Below are positions 1 to 8,216 of a stretch of DNA of 64,000 bases, piece after piece. The translations under genes and the position numbers were made by a program. Location: the NCBI RefSeq assembly GCF_023706045.1, contig NZ_BQYL01000001.1, positions 1,713,501 to 1,777,500 on the forward strand, given 5' to 3'. Under the pieces are notes generated by a model. The model saw only the letters and a list, made by a program, of their open reading frames with translations, searched no databases and was not told where the DNA came from. How positions within the stretch are numbered: the first letter of the stretch is position 1; every line of letters starts with the position of its first letter. The DNA is from Kangiella sp. TOML190. Its GTDB lineage: Bacteria > Pseudomonadota > Gammaproteobacteria > Enterobacterales > Kangiellaceae.

Positions 1-408
1 GATATTATTTTGGATCGAGTCTAGTTCTAACACCTTGCTTAGCAGCTCTTTTAACGGAGTATTATCAAGCAAGGCCATTGGCTCTTTAGTTTGCTGTTTC
101 GGTTTGGCCATACCCCATAGCCAGTGCATTAAGTTGCGGCTTAAATGAGCAAAATCGGTACGGTAAACCTGATTTGGCTGAAACTGCCCCCAAACTTGAG
201 CTAATCGACCAATGCCTTCTGAAAACTGATGGTTATGAGTGGCTAAAACACAGCTGTTAATAGCGCCTGCGGAGATCCCAGTTAAGATATCGAACGGCGA
301 TTGCTGAGGCTGATCTAGGATTTTATTGATGGCTTGTAAAGCACCGACTTGGTAAGCTGCCCGAGCACCGCCGCCGCTAAGGACTAAGCCAGTGCTCAAC
401 TTTGGCAT
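1..408 (-). CDS. Patatin-like phospholipase, 3' end cut by window edge
   Basis: I translated the reverse strand from the ATG at 408 and found 136 open residues running off the window start. The N-terminus has the glycine-rich oxyanion motif SGGGARAAYQVG (residues 11-22) and then the nucleophile elbow GISAG around residue 44. Both are signatures of the patatin/RssA family of serine acyl hydrolases, which hydrolyse phospholipids or other acyl esters with a Ser-Asp dyad. The Asp lies beyond the window, so completeness cannot be judged. There is no signal peptide, so a cytoplasmic or peripheral location is likely. The start codon overlaps the stop of the upstream lytic transglycosylase gene (TAATG), which suggests translational coupling within a proS-transglycosylase-patatin unit. 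The substrate cannot be told from sequence. Confidence 0.85.
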   Translation of the reverse strand, partial: MPKLSTGLVLSGGGARAAYQVGALQAINKILDQPQQSPFDILTGISAGAINSCVLATHNHQFSEGIGRLAQVWGQFQPNQVYRTDFAHLSRNLMHWLWGMAKPKQQTKEPMALLDNTPLKELLSKVLELDSIQNNI

Positions 409-1004
409 TAGAGCGCCCACCGTTTGTTAAGAGCTCGATAGACTTTTTTCGGGTATTTCATTTTGCCGCGCGAACCATTGTAGCGGCCTAGAGCGAGGGT
501 TGTGTTACCTTTTTCATACTTCAAGTAGAGCTTATAAATGTAGCAACCGTATTTGATATTGGTCTCCATATCAAACAAATCGTCTTCTGGCTGGCCAATT
601 TCTTTTTTCCAAAAAGGCATGATTTGCATCAAGCCGCGAGCATAAGCAACGGACAACGCATAGCGATCAAAATTGGATTCTACCTCCATGATCGCCAGTA
701 CCATTTGTGGATCGACACCGGCGGCATTGGCATGCTTGTGGACTAGGCTAAGAATTTTAAGGCGCTCAGCCTCGGGGATGTGTGGGGCGCGTTTGCCAAG
801 TCGCAATGACATATCCTTCATCCAAACTTCAGCATCATATTGATCCGCAAAATGGTGCTCGGCATTCAGTAGTGTTTTTAATTCTTGCTTAAAAGCTTTG
901 TTTGGCTCTTGTTGGGCGTAAGCTTGGTTGGCTGCAAGACAAAAAAAGCCAAGCAGCATAACCTTAAGCATAATAGTAAGATTTTTGCGTAACATTATTA
1001 GCAA
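408..1004 (-). CDS. Small exported lytic transglycosylase (SLT domain)
   Basis: 198 residues. A hydrophobic N-terminal segment ending around AYA at residue 30 looks like a signal peptide, so the enzyme should act in the periplasm. The remainder is one SLT fold. The catalytic glutamate lies in EVESNF (E109), followed by GLMQIMP (124-130) and a YNGS motif (175-178), which match the family ES, GLMQ and AYNxG blocks. Such enzymes cleave the MurNAc-GlcNAc bond of peptidoglycan and leave 1,6-anhydro ends. There is no LysM or other wall-binding domain. Translation may begin at the first ATG or at the in-frame ATG of residue 4. The gene lies 13 bases after proS and overlaps the patatin gene by one base, so it is probably the middle gene of an operon. 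Confidence 0.85.
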   Translation of the reverse strand: MLIMLRKNLTIMLKVMLLGFFCLAANQAYAQQEPNKAFKQELKTLLNAEHHFADQYDAEVWMKDMSLRLGKRAPHIPEAERLKILSLVHKHANAAGVDPQMVLAIMEVESNFDRYALSVAYARGLMQIMPFWKKEIGQPEDDLFDMETNIKYGCYIYKLYLKYEKGNTTLALGRYNGSRGKMKYPKKVYRALNKRWAL

Positions 1005-1017
1005 ATAGTAGTTCCTT

Positions 1018-2739
1018 TTATGATTTGCTTAATAAATTTACTACAAAATTTTCCACGGTTTCAAGCGCAATGTCTTGTTTATCGCCGCCCACACGAGGCT
1101 TATATTCCAAGGTTCCATTGTTTAAACCGCGCTCACTAATGACGATTCGGTGTGGAATACCGATTAATTCCATATCAGAAAACATGACGCCTGCGCGCTC
1201 TTTGCGATCATCGAATAGCACTTCGAAACCTTGCTTGCTAAGCTTTTGGTATAAATCTTCAGCTACTTGTAGCACGGCTTCAGATTTATGCATATTCATC
1301 GGTACAATCGCCAATTGGAATGGAGCGATAGCCTCTGGCCATACAATGCCATAATCATCGTGGTTTTGTTCGATAGCTGCCGCTACGATTCTGGAAACGC
1401 CAACGCCATAGCAGCCCATCGCCATCGCCAAAGCTTTGCCGTTTTGATCGAGCACCGTAGCATTCATGGCTTCTGAATATTTAGTGCCAAGCTGGAAAAT
1501 ATGACCCACTTCAATGCCGCGTTTAATTTCTAGCTGACCTTTGCCATCAGGGCTTAAGTCGCCAGCCACTACTTCGCGCAAATCAAATACTTCATCAAAT
1601 TGCGCATCGCGTTGCCAGTTTACTCCAGTGAAGTGATACTCATCTTCATTGGCACCGCAAATAAAATCTGCCAGCACTGCAGCATCGCGATCAACAATGA
1701 TCGGAAGCTCTAGATTTACCGGTCCCAGTGAACCAGGCATTGCGCCAGTTATTGATTTAATGGTGTCAATATCTTCTATAAAGGCTAACGGCGAGGCGAT
1801 CAGCGGGTGCTTCTCCGCTTTGATTTCGTTTAAACTATGGTCGCCACGCAAAATTAAACAGATAATCGGATGCTCTTCGTTTGCCCCTTTAACCAGCAAG
1901 GTTTTCACAGTGCGCGTCGCCTCAACCTGCAAAAATTTTGAAACCGCGTCAATGGTTTTGCTATTAGGTGTAGAAACTTTGCTTAAGTCTTGCTGTGGCT
2001 CGGGACGTTCATTGCTGGGAGCTAAGCTTTCGGCTTTTTCCACATTCGCGGCGTAATCACTTTCAGTGCTAAAAGCAATGGCATCTTCGCCAGATGCTGC
2101 TAACACATGAAATTCGTGAGAAGTAGAGCCGCCTATAGAACCTGTGTCGGCCAGAACGGGACGGTAGTCTAAGCCAATCCGATCAAAAATATTGCAGTAG
2201 GCTTGGTGCATGGCTTGATAGGTATCTGCAAGCGATTCGTCATCAATGTGGAAGGAGTAGGCGTCTTTCATTAAAAACTCACGCGCACGCATCACCCCAA
2301 ATCGTGGTCTCACCTCATCACGAAACTTGGTTTGGATCTGATAGAAATTAATGGGCAATTGCTTGTAGCTGTTAATTTCATCTCGAATTAAGGCTGTAAT
2401 AATTTCTTCGTGGGTTGGTCCAAGGCAGAAATCACGATTGTGTCGATCGGTAAACCGTAGCAATTCAGGGCCAAACTGATCCCAGCGGCCAGACTCTTCC
2501 CATAAATCAGCGGGTTGCACCCCAGGCATCAAAACTTCGATAGCATTGGCTTTGTTCATTTCATCGCGCACAATAGCCTCAACTTTACGCAAAACGCGTA
2601 AACCCGAGGGCAACCAAGTGTACATTCCTGATGCAATTTTGCGGATCATGCCCGCTCGTAACATGAGTTTATGGCTGATTAATTCAGCGTCGCTTGGATC
2701 TTCGCGTAAGGTTGATAGAAGGTAATTACTGGTGCGCAT
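1018..2739 (-). CDS. proS: Prolyl-tRNA synthetase
   Basis: 573 residues, the normal size of bacterial-type ProRS. The class II catalytic core is visible: motif 2 region [20 protein letters not shown] (about 140-160) and motif 3 GIGVSR-like [13 protein letters not shown] near 445. Between them is the roughly 180-residue insertion typical of the bacterial enzyme, which deacylates Ala-tRNA(Pro). The C-terminal anticodon-binding domain follows, with [21 protein letters not shown]. The enzyme charges tRNA(Pro) with proline in the cytoplasm. It is probably the first gene of a three-gene unit with the transglycosylase and patatin genes downstream. The start at 2739 matches the usual N-terminus ([11 protein letters not shown]). 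Confidence 0.97.
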   Translation of the reverse strand: MRTSNYLLSTLREDPSDAELISHKLMLRAGMIRKIASGMYTWLPSGLRVLRKVEAIVRDEMNKANAIEVLMPGVQPADLWEESGRWDQFGPELLRFTDRHNRDFCLGPTHEEIITALIRDEINSYKQLPINFYQIQTKFRDEVRPRFGVMRAREFLMKDAYSFHIDDESLADTYQAMHQAYCNIFDRIGLDYRPVLADTGSIGGSTSHEFHVLAASGEDAIAFSTESDYAANVEKAESLAPSNERPEPQQDLSKVSTPNSKTIDAVSKFLQVEATRTVKTLLVKGANEEHPIICLILRGDHSLNEIKAEKHPLIASPLAFIEDIDTIKSITGAMPGSLGPVNLELPIIVDRDAAVLADFICGANEDEYHFTGVNWQRDAQFDEVFDLREVVAGDLSPDGKGQLEIKRGIEVGHIFQLGTKYSEAMNATVLDQNGKALAMAMGCYGVGVSRIVAAAIEQNHDDYGIVWPEAIAPFQLAIVPMNMHKSEAVLQVAEDLYQKLSKQGFEVLFDDRKERAGVMFSDMELIGIPHRIVISERGLNNGTLEYKPRVGGDKQDIALETVENFVVNLLSKS

Positions 2740-2828
2740 AGCTAAAGTCTGCGAATTAAAGATGCAGGCATTGTAGCAAGGTTAGATCTGCGGCTAAAGA
2801 TTTGCAGTGATATTTGCGACAAAATTAT

Positions 2829-2858
2829 TTGCCTGCTGTACAAAAAACGTACTATATT
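2829..2858 (+). promoter_or_regulatory. Candidate sigma70 promoter of the small lipoprotein gene
   Basis: TTGCCT at 2829-2834 is separated by 18 bases from TATATT at 2853-2858, about 45 bases before the ATG at 2906. The hexamers match the consensus 4/6 and 5/6. This is a sequence match only. Confidence 0.35.
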
Positions 2859-2905
2859 GATGGTGAGCAGTCTGATTTAGACGCTCTTACATCTATGGGC
2901 TTTGT

Positions 2906-3151
2906 ATGAAAAAGACTCTATTAGTAGGCGTTATTATAAGTTTATTGCTAATGGTGGGCTGTAGTTCATCGCAGCGTTATGTTGCGAATAAGCAACCGGA
3001 GTCTAAAGAAGAGTATGTCCACGTTATTGACCACGAAAAAGTTGCTCGAGTATCTTTAGCAAACTATTACTCTCCTTCAGCGGTTAGAACCATTTGGGTA
3101 AACCCACCACAAAAACGAGTTAAAAAAAGCGAGCTCGAAAAGTCCAAATAG
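2906..3151 (+). CDS. Small predicted lipoprotein, unknown function
   Basis: 81 residues. The N-terminus is a lipoprotein signal peptide with the lipobox LMVGC, which makes Cys19 the lipidated residue. Ser follows the Cys, so the usual +2 rule favours sorting to the outer membrane. The mature part is short, highly charged and lysine-rich at the C-terminus, and I recognise no domain in it. It stands alone between divergent proS and a convergent amidohydrolase gene, with its own candidate promoter. It may be a lineage-specific envelope protein, but no function can be given. Confidence 0.7.
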   Translation: MKKTLLVGVIISLLLMVGCSSSQRYVANKQPESKEEYVHVIDHEKVARVSLANYYSPSAVRTIWVNPPQKRVKKSELEKSK

Positions 3152-3169
3152 GATTTTAGCTTCGCCAAA

Positions 3170-4813
3170 TTAAAAAACTTGCTTGCCAGCAAGCCAAGTT
3201 TGCAGAGTCTTTGTTTGCCATAATTCTTTTTGATCGGCGAAAATATCCCGGTCGATCAAGATAAAATCCGCTTTTTTGCCTGGCTCTAATGAGCCAATTT
3301 GTTTTTCCCAAAAGCCCGCATAAGCTGCATCGATGGTAAAGGCTTTTAATGCTTCTTCGAGGCTTAATTTTTCCTCAGGATACCAGCCATTTTTAGGTAA
3401 ATGGTTATGATCTTGGCGAGTTACCGCTGAAAAGAGGCCATGAAAGGGATTGGCTAATTCCACTGGAAAATCTGAGCCTGCGGCGATAAGCACATTATTA
3501 TCAAGCATCTTACGCCAAGCATAAGCACCTTTGATTCTTTCCGAGCCGACTCTATCTTCCGCCATATTCATATCGGAAGTGGCGTGGGTTGGCTGCATAG
3601 AAGCGATGATATTCAGTTCCGCAAACCGAGAGATATCCTCAAGCGCAACCAATTGGGCGTGTTCTATCCGGTGGCGAGCATTTTCAATCGAGTCTTGCTC
3701 ATTAAGTGTGGCAAAACTATTGAGCACCTGCCGATTACCTAGATCGCCTATGGCATGAATATTGATTTGGAAATCATACTGGGCAACCTTATTAACCAGA
3801 CTCATCAAATCTTTATCGCTGTGAAATAATAAACCACTATTGTCGCCATCATCAGAGTAAGGCTCGATTAAAGCCGCTCCGCGACTACCCAGCGCGCCAT
3901 CGGAATAGAGTTTTACCGACTGAATTTTTAAAAAAGGGTGATCGACCTTACCCAGTTTTAGCATCGCATCAATATTCGGATCCGAGCCTGCCAGCATGGC
4001 GTACACACGAATTGGGATCTGATTTTTGTCCGCCATTTTGAGCAACACTTTATAAGTTGCAAAGCTGATCCCAGCATCATGCACTGAGGTAATGCCCAGT
4101 TTGACCAGATGCTCAAAAGCACGATCGAGTGCACTTTCAATTTCTAAAGCACTTGGCTGCGGAATTTTTTGTTCAATCAGCGCCATCGCGGTATCAATAA
4201 GAATACCAGTGGGTTTACCATTTTTATCTCTGTATATCTTGCCGCCTTGAGGATCTGGGGTGTTTTCGGTAATTCCAGCAAGCTCTAGCGCCTGACTATT
4301 GGCCCAACCCGCATGACCGTCAATCCTTGAAAGCCAAATTGGGCGATCGCTGTTAATTTTATCTAGGTCGCTTTTGTTGGGAAATTGCTTATCTTGCCAT
4401 AAGACTTGATTCCAGCCACCGCCAGTTAACCATTGTTTTTTGGGATTAGCATCAGCGTATTGCGCAACCATACTGATGGCTTGCTCTAAGCTACTAACGC
4501 CGCGTAAGTTAATTTGTTCCAGCTCGTTACCAAGCCCTAATAAATGGCCATGCGCATCAATCAAGCCAGGAAGTAAGGTTTTGCCCTGGCCATCGATGCT
4601 AATACTAAACCCAGCTCGGGTAGCGAGCTTATCTTTGTTGCCAATAGCAATAACCGTATTGTCTTCAAACAATAGCGCATCGAATTGAACCAATTTGCCA
4701 TCGTTGATGCTATAACCTTTGATGTTGTGAAGCAGGGTCGGCAGCGCTTGTGCCACACTCGTTAGCAACAGCAGGGACAGTAGGATTAAGGTTTTGGCGA
4801 TCTGTTTCATCAT
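3170..4813 (-). CDS. Exported amidohydrolase, YtcJ-like
   Basis: 547 residues with a clear signal peptide (hydrophobic stretch ending SVAQA about residue 23), so the enzyme is probably periplasmic. It belongs to the amidohydrolase 3 (YtcJ) group of metal-dependent hydrolases. An N-terminal beta-sandwich strand is followed by GLIDAHGHLLGLG, whose HxH motif binds metal at the start of the TIM barrel. Further metal-ligand and catalytic blocks are SDGALGSRGA, INIHAIGD, HRIEHAQL and AAGSDFPVE. The C-terminal end closes the sandwich with ADFILIDRDIF. Substrates of this family are poorly defined amides or cyclic amides. The gene is convergent with the lipoprotein gene, 18 bases away, and divergent from aspS, so it is probably transcribed alone. 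Confidence 0.8.
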   Translation of the reverse strand: MMKQIAKTLILLSLLLLTSVAQALPTLLHNIKGYSINDGKLVQFDALLFEDNTVIAIGNKDKLATRAGFSISIDGQGKTLLPGLIDAHGHLLGLGNELEQINLRGVSSLEQAISMVAQYADANPKKQWLTGGGWNQVLWQDKQFPNKSDLDKINSDRPIWLSRIDGHAGWANSQALELAGITENTPDPQGGKIYRDKNGKPTGILIDTAMALIEQKIPQPSALEIESALDRAFEHLVKLGITSVHDAGISFATYKVLLKMADKNQIPIRVYAMLAGSDPNIDAMLKLGKVDHPFLKIQSVKLYSDGALGSRGAALIEPYSDDGDNSGLLFHSDKDLMSLVNKVAQYDFQINIHAIGDLGNRQVLNSFATLNEQDSIENARHRIEHAQLVALEDISRFAELNIIASMQPTHATSDMNMAEDRVGSERIKGAYAWRKMLDNNVLIAAGSDFPVELANPFHGLFSAVTRQDHNHLPKNGWYPEEKLSLEEALKAFTIDAAYAGFWEKQIGSLEPGKKADFILIDRDIFADQKELWQTKTLQTWLAGKQVF

Positions 4814-5061
4814 AAGGGCGCAGTTAATTTTAAAATTTAAACTACTCTATTACAGTCGATGCTATTTTAAAAGCTGCCGAAGGCAACATTTATACAGTGA
4901 TGTCTTAAGGGGTAGGTTAGCCATCATGCATGAAAAGATGCGGGAAAAAGCGTATTTCTGCCGGTGCTAACTTGCCTCAAAAGCTGCTCTGGCGTACCAT
5001 ATGGCGTTTTCTTGGCACTAGCCTTGTAGCCCCAAATTACGAATTTCGGATATATCATTCC

Positions 5062-6825
5062 ATGAGCACTCAAATGCGCAGCCATTATTGTGGCGACCTT
5101 TCAAAAAGCAATGAAAATCAATCAGTTACCTTGTCAGGCTGGGTACATCGTCGCCGTGACTTGGGTGGCCTAATCTTCTTGCAACTGCGGGATCGCACGG
5201 GCGTATTGCAAGTGGTGGTGGATCCGGACTTTAAAGAATTATTTGCCACTGCCGAGCAGCTGCGCAATGAATTTGTGATTCAGGTAAAAGGTCAGGTGCG
5301 TGCGCGGCCAGAAGATATGGTTAATAAAAATATGGCTTCTGGGGAGATCGAAGTCTTGGCGCAAGAACTGGTTATTTTAAATAGAGCGCAACCGCCGGCG
5401 ATCCCGATTGACGAAAATTTGGAGGCGTCTGAGGAAATGCGCTTGAAATATCGCTATTTGGATCTGCGCCGCCCTGAAATGCAACAAAAGTTACTGTTTC
5501 GCCATAAAGTAACCAGCGCCATGCGCCGCTATATGGATGAACATGGCTTTGTGGATGTGGAAACGCCGATTTTGACTAAAGCAACGCCTGAAGGGGCGCG
5601 TGATTATTTGGTACCAAGTCGGGTTAATAAAGGTGCTTTCTACGCACTGCCACAATCTCCCCAGTTATTTAAACAGCTCTTAATGATGGCAGGCTTTGAT
5701 CGTTATTACCAAATCGTCAAATGTTTTCGCGATGAAGATTTGCGCGCCGATCGTCAGCCAGAATTTACTCAGCTGGATATCGAGACTTCGTTTTTAAGCC
5801 AAGAAGAAATCATGAACTTGATGGAAGGCATGGTGCGCCATTTGTTTAGTGAACTCAAAGGAATTGAGCTACCCGAATTCCCGCGCATGAGCTATGCCGA
5901 AGCTATGGAGCGTTATGGTTCGGATAAGCCAGATCTGCGTATGGATACAGAGTTAGTTACAGTCGATGACTTATTAAAAGACGTCGAGTTTAAAGTGTTT
6001 GCCGGCCCGGCGAATGATGATAACTCTCGCGTAGCAGCCCTAAGAGTACCAGCGGGTGCGCAATTTAGCCGTAAGCAAATCGACGAATATACTAAATATG
6101 TCGGTGTCTATGGTGCTAAAGGTTTAGCGTGGATCAAAGTTAATGAGGATGGCTTGCAAAGTCCAATCATTAAATTTATCGGCGATGAAGTAGCGGCCAA
6201 AATTGTTGAGAAAGTGGGTGCGGCAGCTGGCGATATTATCTTCTTCGGCTCGGACACGAAACGTGTGGTTGCCGATGCCATGGGGGCGCTGCGTTTAAAA
6301 ACTGCGGAAGATTTAGATTTAATCTCTAACGAGTGGAAGCCTTTGTGGGTAGTGGATTTCCCGATGTTTGAAGAGATTGATGGTCATGTGCATGCTTTGC
6401 ACCACCCGTTTACTGCGCCTAAAGAGTTAGACGTTGATGCTGTTCGTGCAAACCCAACGCAAACCCTATCTAAAGCCTACGATATGGTACTAAACGGAAG
6501 CGAAGTCGGTGGTGGCTCGGTGCGTATTCACGATCAAAAAATGCAAGAGACAGTGTTTGATATTTTGGGTATTGACGAAAACGAACAGCAAGAAAAGTTT
6601 GGTTTCCTATTAGATGCACTAAAATTTGGTTGTCCACCGCATGGCGGTTTAGCCTTTGGTTTAGATCGACTAGTGATGTTAATGGTCGGCTCAGATTCCA
6701 TTCGTGACGTGATTGCCTTCCCGAAAACCACCACGGCGTCGTGCCCATTAACTCAAGCGCCAAGTAAAATTGAAAAGGTACAACTCGATGAGTTGGGAAT
6801 ACTAGTAAAGCAAAAAGAAAAATAG
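5062..6825 (+). CDS. aspS: Aspartyl-tRNA synthetase
   Basis: 587 residues from ATG 5062. An in-frame ATG at 5074 would match the E. coli N-terminus (MRTEYCG) even more closely. The reading frame stays open upstream to 4930, but that extension has no family similarity and was trimmed. Visible parts are the N-terminal OB-fold anticodon-binding domain ([20 protein letters not shown]), class II motif 2 ([19 protein letters not shown]), the bacterial GAD insertion, and motif 3 ([14 protein letters not shown]). The enzyme attaches aspartate to tRNA(Asp), or to tRNA(Asn) as well if the cell lacks AsnRS. The usual yebC does not follow; an interspersed repeat and ruvC do. Confidence 0.96.
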   Translation: MSTQMRSHYCGDLSKSNENQSVTLSGWVHRRRDLGGLIFLQLRDRTGVLQVVVDPDFKELFATAEQLRNEFVIQVKGQVRARPEDMVNKNMASGEIEVLAQELVILNRAQPPAIPIDENLEASEEMRLKYRYLDLRRPEMQQKLLFRHKVTSAMRRYMDEHGFVDVETPILTKATPEGARDYLVPSRVNKGAFYALPQSPQLFKQLLMMAGFDRYYQIVKCFRDEDLRADRQPEFTQLDIETSFLSQEEIMNLMEGMVRHLFSELKGIELPEFPRMSYAEAMERYGSDKPDLRMDTELVTVDDLLKDVEFKVFAGPANDDNSRVAALRVPAGAQFSRKQIDEYTKYVGVYGAKGLAWIKVNEDGLQSPIIKFIGDEVAAKIVEKVGAAAGDIIFFGSDTKRVVADAMGALRLKTAEDLDLISNEWKPLWVVDFPMFEEIDGHVHALHHPFTAPKELDVDAVRANPTQTLSKAYDMVLNGSEVGGGSVRIHDQKMQETVFDILGIDENEQQEKFGFLLDALKFGCPPHGGLAFGLDRLVMLMVGSDSIRDVIAFPKTTTASCPLTQAPSKIEKVQLDELGILVKQKEK

Positions 6826-6826
6826 A

Positions 6827-6900
6827 GTCATTGCGAGGAGCTTCGCGACGTGGCAATCTAGTCTTAAATCAAAAGATTGCTTCGCTATGCTCGCAGTGAC
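6827..6900. repeat. Interspersed palindromic repeat between aspS and ruvC
   Basis: A 74-base element starts GTCATTGCGAGGAGC and ends GCTCGCAGTGAC. Its ends are inverted copies (10 of 11 bases), and it carries an inner inverted pair GCAATCT / AGATTGC. This layout matches a dispersed non-coding repeat seen in many bacterial genomes. It begins 1 base after the aspS stop and ends 13 bases before ruvC. The transcript could fold into a long hairpin that affects read-through or message stability. Confidence 0.7.
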
Positions 6901-6913
6901 TGGAATACATTAA

Positions 6914-7456
6914 ATGGCAATTATACTAGGAATCGACCCCGGCTCTCGAGTCACTGGCTTTGGTATTATCCAAGTGGGTGACGGTATTCCCGCCAACAAA
7001 CCTAAATACATTACCAGTGGCTGTATTCGGATCAAAGATAACTCGTTAGATCTCAAGTTAAAGCAAATTTTTGACTCGGTTTGTGAGTTGATTTTAGAAT
7101 TTAAGCCAGATGAATTTGCCATTGAATCGGTGTTTCTATCTAAAAATGCGGATTCGGCGTTAAAGCTTGGCCAAGCGCGAGGGGCGGCTATTGTTGCCGC
7201 CAGTCACTATGCTTTGTCAGTGGCGGAATATCCAGCAAGAAAGGTTAAGCAATCGGTGGTCGGAACGGGTGCTGCCGATAAGACTCAAGTGCAACATATG
7301 GTCAAGATGATTCTTAAATTGCCATCGAATCCGCAAGCCGATGCGGCGGATGCGTTAGCGGTGGCTTTATGCCATGCTAATACTGCCAGTGGATTAGATA
7401 AACTTACCGGCGCCAAAGGTGCCGCAAAAACAATTGCTAGAGGGCGCTTACGTTGA
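6914..7456 (+). CDS. ruvC: Holliday junction endonuclease RuvC
   Basis: 180 residues with an RNase H-like fold. The four acidic active-site residues are in place: D8 (LGIDPG), E71 (FAIESVF), D143 and D146 ([14 protein letters not shown]). RuvC cuts Holliday junctions symmetrically during recombinational repair, working with the RuvAB branch-migration motor. The stop codon overlaps the TTG start of ruvA (TTGA), so the two are translationally coupled. The gene normally upstream in gammaproteobacteria, yebC, is absent here. Confidence 0.96.
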   Translation: MAIILGIDPGSRVTGFGIIQVGDGIPANKPKYITSGCIRIKDNSLDLKLKQIFDSVCELILEFKPDEFAIESVFLSKNADSALKLGQARGAAIVAASHYALSVAEYPARKVKQSVVGTGAADKTQVQHMVKMILKLPSNPQADAADALAVALCHANTASGLDKLTGAKGAAKTIARGRLR

Positions 7457-8070
7457 TAGGAAGAATTCGCGGTATTTTAATCGAAAAAACTCCCCCCTTT
7501 GTTATCGTCGAAACTTCTGCCGGCGTGGGTTACGAAATCCAAGTGCCGATGACCACTTTCTATCAGCTGCCAGAAGAAGGCGCGGAAACCACGCTTTCCA
7601 CCCACCTTTCGATTTCGGAAAATTTGCATGCGCTTTACGGTTTTATTTCCGTAAAAGATCGCTCGTTATTTAGAGAATTAATAAAAGTTAATGGCGTAGG
7701 ACCAAAATTAGCCTTAGCGATTCTTTCTGGCATGGAAGCGGATGAATTTGTATTAACGGTGCACGATCATAATGTTGATCGGCTTGTTAAACTCCCTGGT
7801 GTCGGCAAAAAAACCGCAGAACGATTATTAGTGGAAATGACGGATAAACTAAAAGACTGGTCAGTATCGGCTGAATTAGTCGAGCAAACCGAAAGGCCAG
7901 CTCAACCTGTTGGCGGACGCTCTAATGACCAAACTCAAGAAGCGATTAGTGCACTTGTGGCATTAGGTTACAAACCACAAATCGCCAGCAAAGCCATCTC
8001 ACAAGTCGCAACCGACGGCTTAAAATCCGAAGACATTATTAGGATGGCCTTAAGGCAATTAGCGGGATAA
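7453..8070 (+). CDS. ruvA: Holliday junction DNA helicase subunit RuvA
   Basis: 205 residues starting with TTG, which overlaps the ruvC stop by 4 bases. The N-terminal OB fold ([20 protein letters not shown]) is followed by tandem helix-hairpin-helix motifs ([12 protein letters not shown] and [12 protein letters not shown]). A flexible linker (about 135-155) leads to the C-terminal UBA-like domain that contacts RuvB ([20 protein letters not shown]). RuvA tetramers hold the four-way junction and load RuvB. No ruvB follows in this window: the next gene, 146 bases on, is an unrelated secreted protein. ruvB must therefore be elsewhere if present. Confidence 0.96.
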   Translation: MIGRIRGILIEKTPPFVIVETSAGVGYEIQVPMTTFYQLPEEGAETTLSTHLSISENLHALYGFISVKDRSLFRELIKVNGVGPKLALAILSGMEADEFVLTVHDHNVDRLVKLPGVGKKTAERLLVEMTDKLKDWSVSAELVEQTERPAQPVGGRSNDQTQEAISALVALGYKPQIASKAISQVATDGLKSEDIIRMALRQLAG

Positions 8071-8158
8071 ATTTTAGTTTTGGCTATCCTTTAACCTTTG
8101 CCACGATTATCAGTTCACAAAACAACCAATGATTCGCCATTAGCAACGCTATTACGTT

Positions 8159-8189
8159 TATAATTTAAGCTGTATACATTTCGTATACA
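8159..8189 (+). promoter_or_regulatory. -10 box and overlapping inverted repeat before the BTRD/M23 gene
   Basis: A perfect TATAAT lies at 8159-8164. Starting 7 bases later is an exact inverted repeat, TGTATAC-ATTTC-GTATACA (8171-8189), which would sit at about +1 to +19 of the transcript. That is a typical place for a repressor site. No good -35 hexamer is present, so an activator or an extended element may be needed. The binding protein is unknown. Confidence 0.45.
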
Positions 8190-8216
8190 CCAATGCTAAA
8201 AAACAGGAGGTTTTTT

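Noticed and set aside
1025..2056. Plus-strand ORFs inside proS
   Set aside because: They lie wholly within a well-conserved proS frame and show no protein-like composition.
4930..5061. N-terminal extension of aspS
   Set aside because: The residues before ATG 5062 have no counterpart in AspRS and no ribosome site supports the earlier start.
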